Below, in pieces: positions 1 through 8,525 of a stretch of 64,000 nucleotides of DNA. Origin of the DNA: Mycolicibacterium neoaurum ATCC 25795 (GTDB taxonomy: Bacteria; Actinomycetota; Actinomycetes; Mycobacteriales; Mycobacteriaceae); NCBI RefSeq assembly GCF_000691525.1, contig NZ_JMDW01000015.1, positions 62,001-126,000 of the forward strand, given 5' to 3'. The notes beneath the pieces were generated by a model that saw nothing but the letters and a program-made list of their open reading frames with translations, was not told the origin of the DNA and searched no databases. A program made the translations under genes and the position numbers. Within the stretch, counting starts at the first letter, position 1, and each line of letters starts with the position of its first letter.

Positions 1-131
1 CTCGCCATGGCTCGATGATAGGAGTCTGCAGGGCAGAAATGCGGCTGCGCCCGCACATCGTTGCTATGTCGTCGGCAACACCGACCAGTCGGTGGGCTGT
101 ACCCGGACGTCTCGGACGTCGTGCTTGCCGC

Positions 132-1295
132 TCAGATGGTGCCGCGTGAAACGAGTTGGGCGGCGATGACGTTGCGCTGGATCTCGTTGGTTCCCTCGCC
201 GACGATCATCAACGGCGCGTCGCGGAAGTATCGCTCCACGTCGTACTCGGTGGAGTAGCCGTACCCGCCGTGGATGCGCACGGCATTGAGCGCGATCTCC
301 ATGGCCGTCTCCGAGGCGAACAGCTTCGCCATGCCGGCCTCCATGTCGGCCCGTCGTCCGCTGTCGTAGCACTGTGCAGCGTGCAGCGTCAGCTGACGCG
401 CGGCGGTCAGCTTCGTGGCCATGTCGGCAAGGTAATGACCGATTGCCTGGTGCTTCCAGATGGGCTGGCCGAAGCTCTCGCGTTCCTGGGCGTAGGCCAG
501 CGAGTCCTCCAGTGCGGCGGTCGCGACACCGAGCGCGCGGGACGCGACCTGGATTCGTCCGGTCTCCAGGCCGCGCATCATCTGGGTGAAGCCCTTGCCG
601 GGCACGCCGCCGAGAACGGCGCCGGCAGGTACTCGGCAGTTGTCGAAGGACAGCTCGCAGCTCTCCACCCCCTTGTAACCGAGTTTGGGCAGGTCACGCG
701 ACACTGTCAGACCGTCGCCGTGTTCGACGAGGACGACCGAGATGCCGGTGTGTTTGGGCGTGGCCTTCGGATCGGTCTTACACAGCAGTGCGATCAGCCC
801 GGACCGGCGAGCGTTGGAGATCCAGGTCTTCGCGCCGTTGATAACGAGCTCGCCGTCATTATCGGGGGCGGGCAGTGCCGTGGTCGTCATGGCCTGCAGA
901 TCGGATCCGCCGCCTGGCTCGGTCAGTGCCATCGTGGCACGGATCTCGCCGCTGGCCATCGCCGGAAGGTACTTCTGGCGCTGTTCTTCGGTGCCGAACT
1001 GCGACACCAGCTTGGCGACCACGGTGTGTCCGCCCATCGCCCCGGCGAGGCTCATCCAGCCGCGTGCCAACTCCTGGGTGACCAGCACATAGCAGGCGGT
1101 GGACACCGGTGTGCCGCCGTACTCCTCGGGAACGGCCAACCCGTAGATCCCGATACGCTTCATCTGGTCGATCCACGCCTCGGGGTACTCGTTGGCGTGC
1201 TCGACGTCGCGCACCGTCGGTCGGACATCACGATCGATGAACTGACGCACGGTGTCGACGAGCAGGTTTTCTTCCTCGCTGAGCTGACTCACCAT
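132..1295 (-). CDS. Acyl-CoA dehydrogenase (FadE-like)
   Basis: About 387 residues, the normal length for the family. It oxidises an acyl-CoA to the trans-2-enoyl-CoA using FAD. The N-terminal helical domain is followed by the beta-domain flavin motif MALTEPGGGSD, and the C-terminal helical domain carries GEGTNEIQ, whose first Glu sits where short-chain and branched-chain enzymes keep their catalytic base. RESFGQPIWKHQAIG is also typical. A start at 1313 is possible, but the Met at 1295 (MVSQLSEEE) fits family N termini better. It is divergent from the oxidase-subunit pair and has no operon partner here. Substrate unknown. An acyl-CoA dehydrogenase of a different subtype lies at 53845-55002. 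Confidence 0.93.
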   Translation of the reverse strand: MVSQLSEEENLLVDTVRQFIDRDVRPTVRDVEHANEYPEAWIDQMKRIGIYGLAVPEEYGGTPVSTACYVLVTQELARGWMSLAGAMGGHTVVAKLVSQFGTEEQRQKYLPAMASGEIRATMALTEPGGGSDLQAMTTTALPAPDNDGELVINGAKTWISNARRSGLIALLCKTDPKATPKHTGISVVLVEHGDGLTVSRDLPKLGYKGVESCELSFDNCRVPAGAVLGGVPGKGFTQMMRGLETGRIQVASRALGVATAALEDSLAYAQERESFGQPIWKHQAIGHYLADMATKLTAARQLTLHAAQCYDSGRRADMEAGMAKLFASETAMEIALNAVRIHGGYGYSTEYDVERYFRDAPLMIVGEGTNEIQRNVIAAQLVSRGTI

Positions 1296-1371
1296 ACCGA
1301 TACCGTACTCCACTTTTTATTTCATGTTAAATTCTTCGCACACGGTCCGATCAATGACGAAGGGCGCCAGC
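1296..1371. promoter_or_regulatory. Divergent promoter region, acyl-CoA dehydrogenase / oxidase subunit III
   Basis: This short gap separates two divergent genes and is clearly A+T-richer than its surroundings (tttttatttcatgttaaatt), so it must hold both promoters. I could not fix a -10/-35 pair or a convincing operator. Confidence 0.4.
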
Positions 1372-1974
1372 ATGCCGACCACCGCCAAGCACACTCGAGC
1401 AGGCAACGATGTGCCACGGCAACGACATCTCCCCGGTGAAGAGGGCATGTGGGTGTTCATCTTCGGGGACATGACGGTGTTCGCAATGCTTTTCGGCGTC
1501 TATCTGTACTACCGCGGCGCCGATACCGCGGAGTTCGACCAATCGCAGCTCCTGCTCAACCAGACCTTCGGTGTCGTCAACACCCTCGTACTGCTGACCA
1601 GTTCGCTGTTGGTGGTGACCGCCCTGCGGGCAGTTCGCGGTGGCGCCCTAGAACTGGCCCGCCGGCTTCTCTACGGCGCCATGGCATGCGGGGTGGTCTT
1701 CATCGTCAACAAGGCGATCGAGTACGGCGAGAAGATCTCGTTGGGACTCGTGCCCGCGACCAATGAGTTCTTCATGTACTTCTACGTGATGACGGGACTG
1801 CACCTGCTGCATGTGGTGATCGGACTCGCGTTGTTGTGGTTCATGGTCACCCTGACCCGTCGGCCGGCGCGCGGTGAGCGCCAGCAGCGCTATCTGGAGG
1901 GCGCAGCGTGCTTCTGGCACATGGTCGACCTGCTGTGGATCGTCATCTTCCCACTCCTCTACTTGGTGAAATAA
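1372..1974 (+). CDS. Cytochrome c oxidase subunit III-like (NorE-type) membrane protein
   Basis: About 200 residues with five membrane segments. Family marks include the opening HLPGEEGMWVFIFGDMTVFA, the YYRGAD stretch after the first helix, and the closing FWHMVDLLWIVIFPLLYL typical of subunit III/NorE proteins. It would sit in a heme-copper oxidase or NO-reductase-type assembly, but no catalytic subunit I or CuA subunit lies nearby. Starts at 1324, 1354 and 1372 are all in frame; 1372 leaves a short leader like family members. It is followed directly by a subunit IV-like gene whose ATG shares one base with this stop codon (TAATG), so the two are probably translationally coupled. Confidence 0.85.
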   Translation: MPTTAKHTRAGNDVPRQRHLPGEEGMWVFIFGDMTVFAMLFGVYLYYRGADTAEFDQSQLLLNQTFGVVNTLVLLTSSLLVVTALRAVRGGALELARRLLYGAMACGVVFIVNKAIEYGEKISLGLVPATNEFFMYFYVMTGLHLLHVVIGLALLWFMVTLTRRPARGERQQRYLEGAACFWHMVDLLWIVIFPLLYLVK

Positions 1975-2243
1975 TGCTGACAAATCTTCTGCGCGACCGC
2001 ATCACGGTCGTCTGGTTCTTCCTCGTCGCGGCCACCGTGGCGTCCTGGATCCTCGGCGTCGGACACGAACTGGGCGACCGCAGCGCTGCGATCAGCATCA
2101 TCGTGATCGCCTTCGCCAAGGTGCATTTCGTCGGCCAGTACTTCATGGAGCTGCGCGACGCGCCGATCGCGCTGCGCGCGGTGTTCGGCGTCTGGAACAT
2201 CGTGGTCGGATTGCTGCTCATCGGCCTCTACCTGTTGGCATGA
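1974..2243 (+). CDS. Cytochrome c oxidase subunit IV-like (NorF-type) small membrane protein
   Basis: 89 residues with three predicted membrane helices. The central helix contains AFAKVHFVGQYFMELRDAP, the hallmark of the prokaryotic subunit IV/NorF family. These small proteins partner subunit III-like proteins. The start is set by the TAATG overlap with the preceding gene. An FAD oxidoreductase follows about 50 bases later with its own ribosome-binding site, so the three genes may be one transcript. Confidence 0.82.
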   Translation: MLTNLLRDRITVVWFFLVAATVASWILGVGHELGDRSAAISIIVIAFAKVHFVGQYFMELRDAPIALRAVFGVWNIVVGLLLIGLYLLA

Positions 2244-2292
2244 CGCGGCGCCCGGCCTGCCACCCCCATCTTCGGAAAGAGGAGACATCGCC

Positions 2293-3579
2293 ATGTACGT
2301 GATCATCGGAGGCGGGATGGCGGGCTGCGCCGCCGCGGCGACCTTGGCACGTGCGGGCAGAGCGGTAGTCCTGCTGGAGGCCGGTGATGCGCTCGGTGGT
2401 CGCACCCGCACCGTTACCCGCGGTGGATTCGGGGTCGAGGTCGGTGCCATCTACCTGTTGAATTCCTATGACAGGACAATCGCGATGCTCACCGACGCGG
2501 GCCGCGGTGATCTGCTGACCGGCTGGTCGCCGCTGGCAGGTCTGTGGGACGGCCGACAGCTGAACGCCATCCGTTACGACTACATCCCCTCGGTGCTCGC
2601 GTCGTCTCTGTTGTCCTTCGCAGACAAGGTGCGTCTGGCGGCGCGTGCAGTCCAGGCGATCGTGTCCTCGGCGCCCGATCCGTTCGAGACAGACAGTCTG
2701 GCGGAGTTCGACACCGGTGAAGACATGGAGAGCTGGGCGCGTCGTCGGTTGGGTGACAACCTGTTCGAGTGCTTCGTGCGGCCACTGATCGAACCGTCGT
2801 TCGGAACCGACTGCCGCGATCTGTCGATCCCGTACCTCCAGGGTTTGATGAAGCGCGCCCACCGCGCGAAGTTCTTTCTGCCACGCGCGGGTATGGGCAG
2901 TCTGTGTGCGGAACTGGCCAGGGACGCACAGGTGCGCCTCGGCACCGAGGTGACCTCGGTGACCGCTCGGTCCGACGGGTCGGTACTCGTGGGAATCGCA
3001 GACGGGACGTCGCTGTCGGCCACGGGTGTCGTGGTGGCGACCGATTCGGCCACCGCGGCAGGGCTGCTCGGCGATGCCGCCACGGCAGATGCCCGCCGGG
3101 TCTTGACGGAGGCTCCGTATGCGTCGATGGCTCACGTCAACCTCCGCTGGGAGCGGGATCCCTGGCCCAGCAGCGCATTCGAGATGCTGCTGCCGATCGG
3201 CGCCGGCCCACGCGACGTTCTCGGGACGATTGTGAAGACTGCCCGCACGTCGGATCTGGTACCTGCCGGGGCACGGATGACCGATTCGTACTTCTCCAGC
3301 GAGGCCACCAGGCGCCTCGACGACGACGAGCTCATCGCAGCCGCCCTGCGACACGTGGGGGAGATTCTCGGTTCGCGATATCCGCAGCCGGAAGCCGAGG
3401 TGTTCCGCTTCGATCGTGCACTGGCGACCTGCCCGCCCGGCCACTATGCGCGCATGCGCGACCTGCGGGCGTCGATGCCACCGGGAATCCGGCTGGCCGG
3501 TGACTATCTGGCACACCTGGGCGTCGAGACCGCCGTGGTGAGCGGGGAGCGGGCGGCCCGCCAACTGCTGGACAGTTGA
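2293..3579 (+). CDS. FAD-dependent oxidoreductase, amine-oxidase/protoporphyrinogen-oxidase fold
   Basis: 428 residues. The Rossmann dinucleotide site is at the very N terminus (VIIGGGMAGCAAAATLARAG, then LLEAGDALGGRTRT, the GGR motif that wraps FAD), and a second FAD-binding stretch lies at the C terminus (RLAGDYLAHLGVETAVVSGE). This is the layout of flavin amine oxidases, phytoene desaturases and HemG/HemY-like enzymes. The start is well supported by AGAGGAG about 10 bases upstream. No membrane anchor or secretion signal. The substrate cannot be read. Its place behind oxidase-type membrane subunits suggests, without proving, a shared redox role. Confidence 0.85.
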   Translation: MYVIIGGGMAGCAAAATLARAGRAVVLLEAGDALGGRTRTVTRGGFGVEVGAIYLLNSYDRTIAMLTDAGRGDLLTGWSPLAGLWDGRQLNAIRYDYIPSVLASSLLSFADKVRLAARAVQAIVSSAPDPFETDSLAEFDTGEDMESWARRRLGDNLFECFVRPLIEPSFGTDCRDLSIPYLQGLMKRAHRAKFFLPRAGMGSLCAELARDAQVRLGTEVTSVTARSDGSVLVGIADGTSLSATGVVVATDSATAAGLLGDAATADARRVLTEAPYASMAHVNLRWERDPWPSSAFEMLLPIGAGPRDVLGTIVKTARTSDLVPAGARMTDSYFSSEATRRLDDDELIAAALRHVGEILGSRYPQPEAEVFRFDRALATCPPGHYARMRDLRASMPPGIRLAGDYLAHLGVETAVVSGERAARQLLDS

Positions 3580-3598
3580 GGGCGCCGGATCGACCGAG

Positions 3599-4102
3599 CT
3601 ACGCAGGCCCCTGTGCGATCTTGCGGAAGTCCCAGCTGCGCAGGCGATTCGGAACGACCCGCAGCCATGCGTGGCGTCCGTCGCTGACGAAGTCGGCGGA
3701 GCCGAAGTACTTCTCCGCGAACAGCCGTTCCGGCTCGGTCAGCTGCGGGTCGGGGGCGGTGGTCCGCGGGATGTCGCCCACCGTCTGTGCGACCCCGAGG
3801 ATCTCCACCCCGCGTAGTTCCGCGTAGTGTTCCCCGTCATCGATCGCGACGCTGACCCGGGGATCACGAACGATGTCGACCCAACGCTGACTGTCGACGA
3901 TGGAGTACAACCACAATGCTGTGCCGTCCCAGGCAAACCACAAGGGTGTGACGTGCGGTTGCCCAGTCGCCGAGACGGTGCCGACTCGGCAGGTCCGCTG
4001 CGCACCGAGGAAAGTGTCGAGCTCCGATCGGGTCATGGCCAGCGATCGCCGACGCCGCTGGGGTAGCGGGCTTCCGGGTGAAAACGTTCCGGGTGAAGAC
4101 AT
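3599..4102 (-). CDS. PPOX-class (split-barrel) flavin/F420-dependent oxidoreductase
   Basis: 167 residues, the usual size of the pyridoxamine-5-phosphate-oxidase-like split-barrel family, which is abundant in mycobacteria. Typical marks are RVGTVSATGQPHVTPLWF (first barrel strands), DSQRWVDIVRDPRVSVAIDDG and a C-terminal aromatic WDF. Members bind FMN, F420 or biliverdin; the cofactor here cannot be told from sequence. The start at 4102 has AGGAG six bases upstream; a second Met lies at 4036. It is the last gene of the minus-strand operon that begins near 7656, 21 bases behind the GMC oxidoreductase. Confidence 0.85.
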   Translation of the reverse strand: MSSPGTFSPGSPLPQRRRRSLAMTRSELDTFLGAQRTCRVGTVSATGQPHVTPLWFAWDGTALWLYSIVDSQRWVDIVRDPRVSVAIDDGEHYAELRGVEILGVAQTVGDIPRTTAPDPQLTEPERLFAEKYFGSADFVSDGRHAWLRVVPNRLRSWDFRKIAQGPA

Positions 4103-4123
4103 CGTGGCTCCTGCGTGAAGGGG

Positions 4124-5644
4124 TCAGCCGTGCAGAATGACGTCGGCGGCGCGATAGCCGATCATCATCGAGGGCGCGTTGGTGTTGCCGGAGGTGATGT
4201 TCGGCATGATCGAGGCATCTGCGACGCGGAGCCCGTCCACAGCGTGCACGCGCAGATCCGGTCCGACGACGGCGGTATCGTCGGTTCCCATGCGGCAGGT
4301 GCCGACTGCGTGGTAAATGCTGGATTCCTTGTCGCCCAGCCAGTCTGCGTCGAAGCCTCCGGTGTCGTCCAGATACCGCCCGGCCATGGACCGCATCGCC
4401 GACGTGGATTCCACCAGCTCGCGGGCCAGAGCGGCGCCCGAGAGCAGATCGGCGCGATCCTGGGCGTCGGCCAACCGGTGGTGACGCACCACCGGTTGGC
4501 CGTTGCGTAACTCGACGTGCCCGCGGGATCGCGGGTGCAGCAGCACGGTGTACACCGTGAATGCATCGGCGCGTCCGATCCTGGCACGTCCCCGGAGCGG
4601 ATCAAGCTGATAGTGGATGGGCGATATCGCGATCTGGAAATCATCTGTGAAAAGCTGCGCCTCGAACGGTGTGGTGGTCAGCGGGCCGGAGCCACGCGCG
4701 GCCAGCGAGCCCAGCGCCTGTGCCGCCTGCGGCACGGTCAGGGAGTTGATCGTGGGCACGTGACTGGACCAGTGCTGTGCCACCACGAGGTGGTCCTGGA
4801 GATTCTGGCCCACCCCGGACAGATCCGCGGTGGTGCCACCGGGTCCGATCCCCGATCTCAACAGCACGGCCGGAGTACCGATCGCGCCCGCACTGAGGAT
4901 GACATCGTGCTCGGCACGCAGGAGTCGCCCGCGGGTCATGACCCCGATGGCCCGACCGCGCTCGAGCACGACCCGGTCGACCGGCGCCCGGGTGATGACG
5001 CGCGGGCGTCGGTCGGCGGGCAGCGTGCGGAGAAACCCGGTCGCCGCCGAACAGCGCAGGCCACGCCGTTGGTTCACCTGGGCCGGGCCGGCACCGAGCT
5101 GTGACGCGCCGTTGTGGTCCGGATTGCGGGCGAAGCCGGCTTCGGCGGCAGCGTCGAGGAAGGCCGCGTCGAGCGGGTGGGTGTGTCCGCACCAGCTCAC
5201 GTCGATAGGGCCGCCGGAGCCGCGGAACTCGTCGGCACCACCACACCAGTTCTCCAGGGCCCGAAACGCCGGCAGCACATCATCGTGGTCCCATCCGGTG
5301 GCACCGGCTTGTGCCCAGCGTCGGTAGTCGGCGGCACGTCCTCGCACATAGACCATCGCGTTGATCGACCCACTGCCACCGATGATCCGGCCGGCCGCGA
5401 ATGCACTGGGTTGATCGTGTTTGCTCGGATCGGGCAGCATGGGATATCGCCAATTCGCGGTCGCGAACAGGGAGGCGATGCCCAGCGGCAGCCGCACATC
5501 GGGGCGGCGGTCGGTGCCGCCGGCCTCCAGCAGGGCGACCCGAGCCCCGGCTGCAGCCAGCCGTGCGGCGACAACGCACCCCGCCGAGCCGGCCCCGACG
5601 ACGATATGGTCGAACACCTCGGAGTCCGAGGCACCGGCGGTCAC
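4124..5644 (-). CDS. GMC-family FAD oxidoreductase (choline dehydrogenase-like)
   Basis: About 506 residues. The N terminus carries FDHIVVGAGSAGCVVAARLA (FAD site); then come LLEAGG and the GMC signature GGSGSINAMVYVRG. The C-terminal active site has YHAVGTCRMG with the catalytic-type His, and PNITSGNTNAPSMMIGYRAAD. The family oxidises alcohols to aldehydes or ketones with FAD. The reading frame stays open far upstream to 6025, but that extension lies on the neighbouring gene; the GTG at 5644 overlaps the upstream stop as GTGA, the natural start. It shares an operon with SRPBCC, hotdog and PPOX-fold proteins, which suggests a lipid, sterol or terpenoid alcohol substrate (inference). Confidence 0.92.
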   Translation of the reverse strand: MTAGASDSEVFDHIVVGAGSAGCVVAARLAAAGARVALLEAGGTDRRPDVRLPLGIASLFATANWRYPMLPDPSKHDQPSAFAAGRIIGGSGSINAMVYVRGRAADYRRWAQAGATGWDHDDVLPAFRALENWCGGADEFRGSGGPIDVSWCGHTHPLDAAFLDAAAEAGFARNPDHNGASQLGAGPAQVNQRRGLRCSAATGFLRTLPADRRPRVITRAPVDRVVLERGRAIGVMTRGRLLRAEHDVILSAGAIGTPAVLLRSGIGPGGTTADLSGVGQNLQDHLVVAQHWSSHVPTINSLTVPQAAQALGSLAARGSGPLTTTPFEAQLFTDDFQIAISPIHYQLDPLRGRARIGRADAFTVYTVLLHPRSRGHVELRNGQPVVRHHRLADAQDRADLLSGAALARELVESTSAMRSMAGRYLDDTGGFDADWLGDKESSIYHAVGTCRMGTDDTAVVGPDLRVHAVDGLRVADASIMPNITSGNTNAPSMMIGYRAADVILHG

Positions 5645-6132
5645 GGTAGGACCACATCGTTCGGCTGAGCCGAGGTCTCGGCGATGCGCCGGATGGTACG
5701 CAGCGACTGGTCGATGTTGCCCTGCAGGTCGGTTCGGCGGTCCTTGACCCGCAGCGCGATACGTTCGAACAGCAACGCGACCATGGGAAGGTCGACACAC
5801 ATGGTCATCTCTTCGCTGAGCTCGCAACCGTGCGGTGTCGGCACCATGCGGTAGATCCAGGTGGTGAAGTCCGCGCCGCCCATCTGGACGGCGAAGCCGA
5901 ATTCCCGTCCCGGATCGTCGGCGATGATGCGCACGGTGGTGGACCAGCGTCCGAATCGACGACGATTGGTGCCGCGGAACTGCTGAGGAGCGGTCCATTC
6001 GGCGCGGATGCACTCCGGGCTCCACTCCGGAATTCGGCGGATATCGGACACGATGTCGTAGACGTGCCGAGCGGAGGCGTGCACCGCCGTCCTGCCCGCG
6101 ACGCGGTCGCCCTTACGCAGTACGGTGCTCAT
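5641..6132 (-). CDS. SRPBCC (START-like) domain protein
   Basis: 163 residues forming a single polyketide-cyclase/SRPBCC domain: HASARHVYDIVSDIRRIPEWSPE at the N terminus, a central antiparallel sheet (WIYRMVPTPHGCELSEEMTM) and a long C-terminal helix. The fold makes a hydrophobic cavity for lipids or ring compounds. It overlaps both neighbours by 4 bases (hotdog gene upstream, GMC gene downstream), so the three are almost certainly co-translated. It may present or cyclise the substrate of the GMC enzyme (inference). Confidence 0.85.
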   Translation of the reverse strand: MSTVLRKGDRVAGRTAVHASARHVYDIVSDIRRIPEWSPECIRAEWTAPQQFRGTNRRRFGRWSTTVRIIADDPGREFGFAVQMGGADFTTWIYRMVPTPHGCELSEEMTMCVDLPMVALLFERIALRVKDRRTDLQGNIDQSLRTIRRIAETSAQPNDVVLP

Positions 6133-7124
6133 CTGGCCCCATCCTCGTCGGTCGGTGTCGATGTCAAAGTCGACGCCCGATCGCCGGAGCCCAGCCGGCG
6201 GGCGGTCACCGTCGACACGGTGCAGAGCTCTCCGGAGCCACCGAAGCCGAGAACTTCGACGACGGCCGAGGACCTACCGACGTGGTAGGCGCGAGCCGTT
6301 GCGACATAGGGAGATCCGACGACAACCGGGCGCAGATATGTGGTGTGCACGTGCGCGGTGTGTAGATCCGGATTGCGCGCGTTGACGTACTCGGCGGCGG
6401 CCAGTTCGGTGACACATGCGGAAACACCGCCATGCATGATCCCGAATCCGTTGACCCAGCCATCTGGATCGGCCATCGTCACGTGTAGCAGGTCGCCCGA
6501 CGGCCGGTAACTCAGGCCGAGAACGCGATCGATACCACCGTACTCGATCGGCACATCGTATCGTGCGGCGTCGTCTCGTGCAGCGTTGTCGGCCAACGGA
6601 TCTGCCCCGACAGCGGGAACGGTGACGCTGCGCGTCGTACCGGCTGCCACGATCTCGCCCGTGCGGTCGGTTATGCGACATTCGACGAACGTCTCCGAAC
6701 GTCGCGCCACGGTTCGCGCTTCGGCGAAGAGCTCCCCATCCAGCGGCACCGCGCTGATGATATCGAGGGTCAGTTCCCCGGTGAGTGTCCAGGTTTTCGG
6801 CGGCCTGCTCAGGTAGGGGAGCTCGCCGAGGATATGGTCGGCCAGCACCATCAGTGTGCCCACTCTCGGTCGCCCTGATCGATCGCGGGCCCACGATGGA
6901 ATCCGGAACGCGCAACGATTTCCGTCGGCAGTGAGCTGACAGTCGTGCAAGCCGAAGCGGGCTTCGACCGATGTCCGGTCCCCGACCATGCACCCGGCGC
7001 GGGTATCCATGGCAGTTGTCATGAGTTCATCCAGTTCCTCGGGAGTGTGGAGGCGGCTAGGCTGAAGATCTGCCGCGACGTAGGTGGGTTGCCATGTCGC
7101 CGAACGTATTCCGGCTGACAACAT
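6129..7124 (-). CDS. Double-hotdog thioesterase/dehydratase-like protein
   Basis: About 331 residues with two hotdog-like halves. The first half has GTLMVLADHILGELP and a strand-rich stretch to GTTRSVTVPA; the second has the PaaI-type motif NGFGIMHGGVSACVTELAAAEY followed by TTYLRPVVVGSPYVATARAY. Such proteins hydrolyse acyl-CoA or act as CoA-bound hydratases. The frame is open to 7214, but that would overlap the secreted gene upstream; the Met at 7124 (MLSAGIRS) begins 26 bases past its stop. TTG at 7136 is an alternative start. Second gene of the five-gene operon. Confidence 0.75.
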   Translation of the reverse strand: MLSAGIRSATWQPTYVAADLQPSRLHTPEELDELMTTAMDTRAGCMVGDRTSVEARFGLHDCQLTADGNRCAFRIPSWARDRSGRPRVGTLMVLADHILGELPYLSRPPKTWTLTGELTLDIISAVPLDGELFAEARTVARRSETFVECRITDRTGEIVAAGTTRSVTVPAVGADPLADNAARDDAARYDVPIEYGGIDRVLGLSYRPSGDLLHVTMADPDGWVNGFGIMHGGVSACVTELAAAEYVNARNPDLHTAHVHTTYLRPVVVGSPYVATARAYHVGRSSAVVEVLGFGGSGELCTVSTVTARRLGSGDRASTLTSTPTDEDGAR

Positions 7125-7149
7125 ACGCTCGATCAATGCAGGTGGCCGC

Positions 7150-7656
7150 TCAGTTCGGTTGACCGTACACCGCGACGACGACGGTGCGGTCGAGGCTGTT
7201 CTCCGACCACACACCCATTTCGGTGTTATTGCAATTGCGCATGATTCCCAGCGAGACGGGGTTGTGATACCACTGGTTGATCAGTTCGATTCCGCTGATG
7301 GCCAGTGCCGGATTGATGGCAACGGTCTGCTGCGCGGTCCCGTGATAGCCGGCTCTGTCCGCGCGGGACTGCGAGGTGGAGCCGTCAGAGCCGATCTCGC
7401 CGTACACATCACGATGAGCCACCGCATCGCGTGCATGCCATTGAGCGGCGAGCTGCAGCGCAAGGTTACGGGTGATCTCGGTCGAGCAGCCCGCCTGTCG
7501 TTGCACCGTGTAGACGTTGGCGATGACGCTCTCGTTGAGTCTCCGGTTGTCCGCATGCGCCGGAGTCGCGCCGAGAATCGCGACCAGCAGGAGGGCGGTC
7601 AGCATGATGCTGCGACGCAACGCTGCGGTCGCGGCACCCGATGCTGATATGTGCAT
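7150..7656 (-). CDS. Secreted CAP/SCP-domain protein
   Basis: 168 residues. A clear signal peptide ends near residue 35 (SIMLTALLLVAILGATPAHA). The mature part resembles a short CAP (SCP/PR-1) domain: VYTVQRQAGCSTEI, LALQLAAQWHARDAVAHRD with a His in the expected place, and a closing NPVSLGIMRNCNNTEMGVWSEN followed by VVAVYGQPN. Two cysteines could pair. Bacterial members of this size are widespread in mycobacteria and mostly uncharacterised. It opens the operon to the hotdog, SRPBCC, GMC and PPOX genes, although a secreted protein is an odd partner for them. Confidence 0.75.
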   Translation of the reverse strand: MHISASGAATAALRRSIMLTALLLVAILGATPAHADNRRLNESVIANVYTVQRQAGCSTEITRNLALQLAAQWHARDAVAHRDVYGEIGSDGSTSQSRADRAGYHGTAQQTVAINPALAISGIELINQWYHNPVSLGIMRNCNNTEMGVWSENSLDRTVVVAVYGQPN

Positions 7657-7856
7657 GGCCGTCGCTCCGATCCAGGGGTGCTCGGACCCGTCGCTGTGCG
7701 CAATGCACCGGGTTTGGTCAAGCAGATTTTATTCTACATTCATTTTCCGTGACGGCGCGAGCCGGTTGTGCACCAGGACGGTGACGGGCCGAGGCGGTAC
7801 CACCGACCCCGTCGGATGTCGACCGACCTGTGCAGGCCCGGCCGTATCATGTCGGA
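7657..7856. promoter_or_regulatory. Divergent control region, CAP-operon / TetR
   Basis: About 200 non-coding bases between divergent genes. The middle (around 7720-7750, cagattttattctacattcattttcc) is strikingly A+T-rich for this genome and probably carries promoter elements. No exact palindrome was found, so I name no operator. Confidence 0.4.
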
Positions 7857-8519
7857 ATGCCCAGGCACAGCAATCGGCCCTCGACGTCGGCGAATCAGGT
7901 GGATGCGGGCGAGTCCGAGCACGAATCCAAGTCGGCTCTGACGCGCAAGCGCATCCTCGACGCCGCCGCTCGGGTCCTGTCCGAGCATGGCTATGCGGGT
8001 CTGCGATTGACCGATGTCGCCGCCGCCGCTGATCTGCAGGCGCCCGCCATCTATTACTACTTCCCGTCTCGCGACGAATTGATCGAAGAGGTCATGTGGT
8101 CGGGCATCGCGGATATGCGGGAGCATGTGGCGTCGGTGCTCGACGAGATTCCCGACGGAACGCCGGCCCTGGACCGATTGCTGGTTGCCGCGGAGGCCCA
8201 TCTGCGACATGAACTGGAGATATCGGATTACACGACGGCCGCGATCCGGAACGCCGGGCAGGTGCCTCAGGAGATTCGTAAGAGGCAGATTCTCGAGGAG
8301 GAACGTTACGGCGATATCTGGCGCAGGCTGATCAACGACGTGGCGCGAGATGGCGTCCTACGTCGCGATCTCGATCTGTACATCGCGCAGATGTTGGTGC
8401 TCGGGGCGTTGAATTGGGCAGTGGAGTGGTGGAATCCGCGTCGCTCCTCGGTGGAGGCTGTCGTCGAGAACGCTCAATCCATCATTCGGCACGGTATCGC
8501 CGACGCCGCACATCGGTGA
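7857..8519 (+). CDS. TetR/AcrR-family transcriptional regulator
   Basis: About 220 residues from the Met at 7857 (MPRHSNRP); the frame also allows 7830. The N-terminal helix-turn-helix reads LTRKRILDAAARVLSEHGYAGLR, then LTDVAAAADLQAPAIYYYFPS, a textbook TetR DNA-binding domain with the Y-Y-F recognition-helix end. The C-terminal helices form the ligand-binding half. It is divergent from the CAP/GMC operon and convergent with the phosphotransferase, so the operon starting at 7656 is its most likely target (inference from position). Confidence 0.92.
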   Translation: MPRHSNRPSTSANQVDAGESEHESKSALTRKRILDAAARVLSEHGYAGLRLTDVAAAADLQAPAIYYYFPSRDELIEEVMWSGIADMREHVASVLDEIPDGTPALDRLLVAAEAHLRHELEISDYTTAAIRNAGQVPQEIRKRQILEEERYGDIWRRLINDVARDGVLRRDLDLYIAQMLVLGALNWAVEWWNPRRSSVEAVVENAQSIIRHGIADAAHR

Positions 8520-8525
8520 GCTGGA

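Noticed and set aside
5645..6025. N-terminal extension of the GMC oxidoreductase frame (would give 633 residues)
   Set aside because: The extra residues are Arg/His-rich shadow sequence lying on the SRPBCC gene; the GTG at 5644 overlapping the previous stop gives the standard N terminus with the FAD motif.
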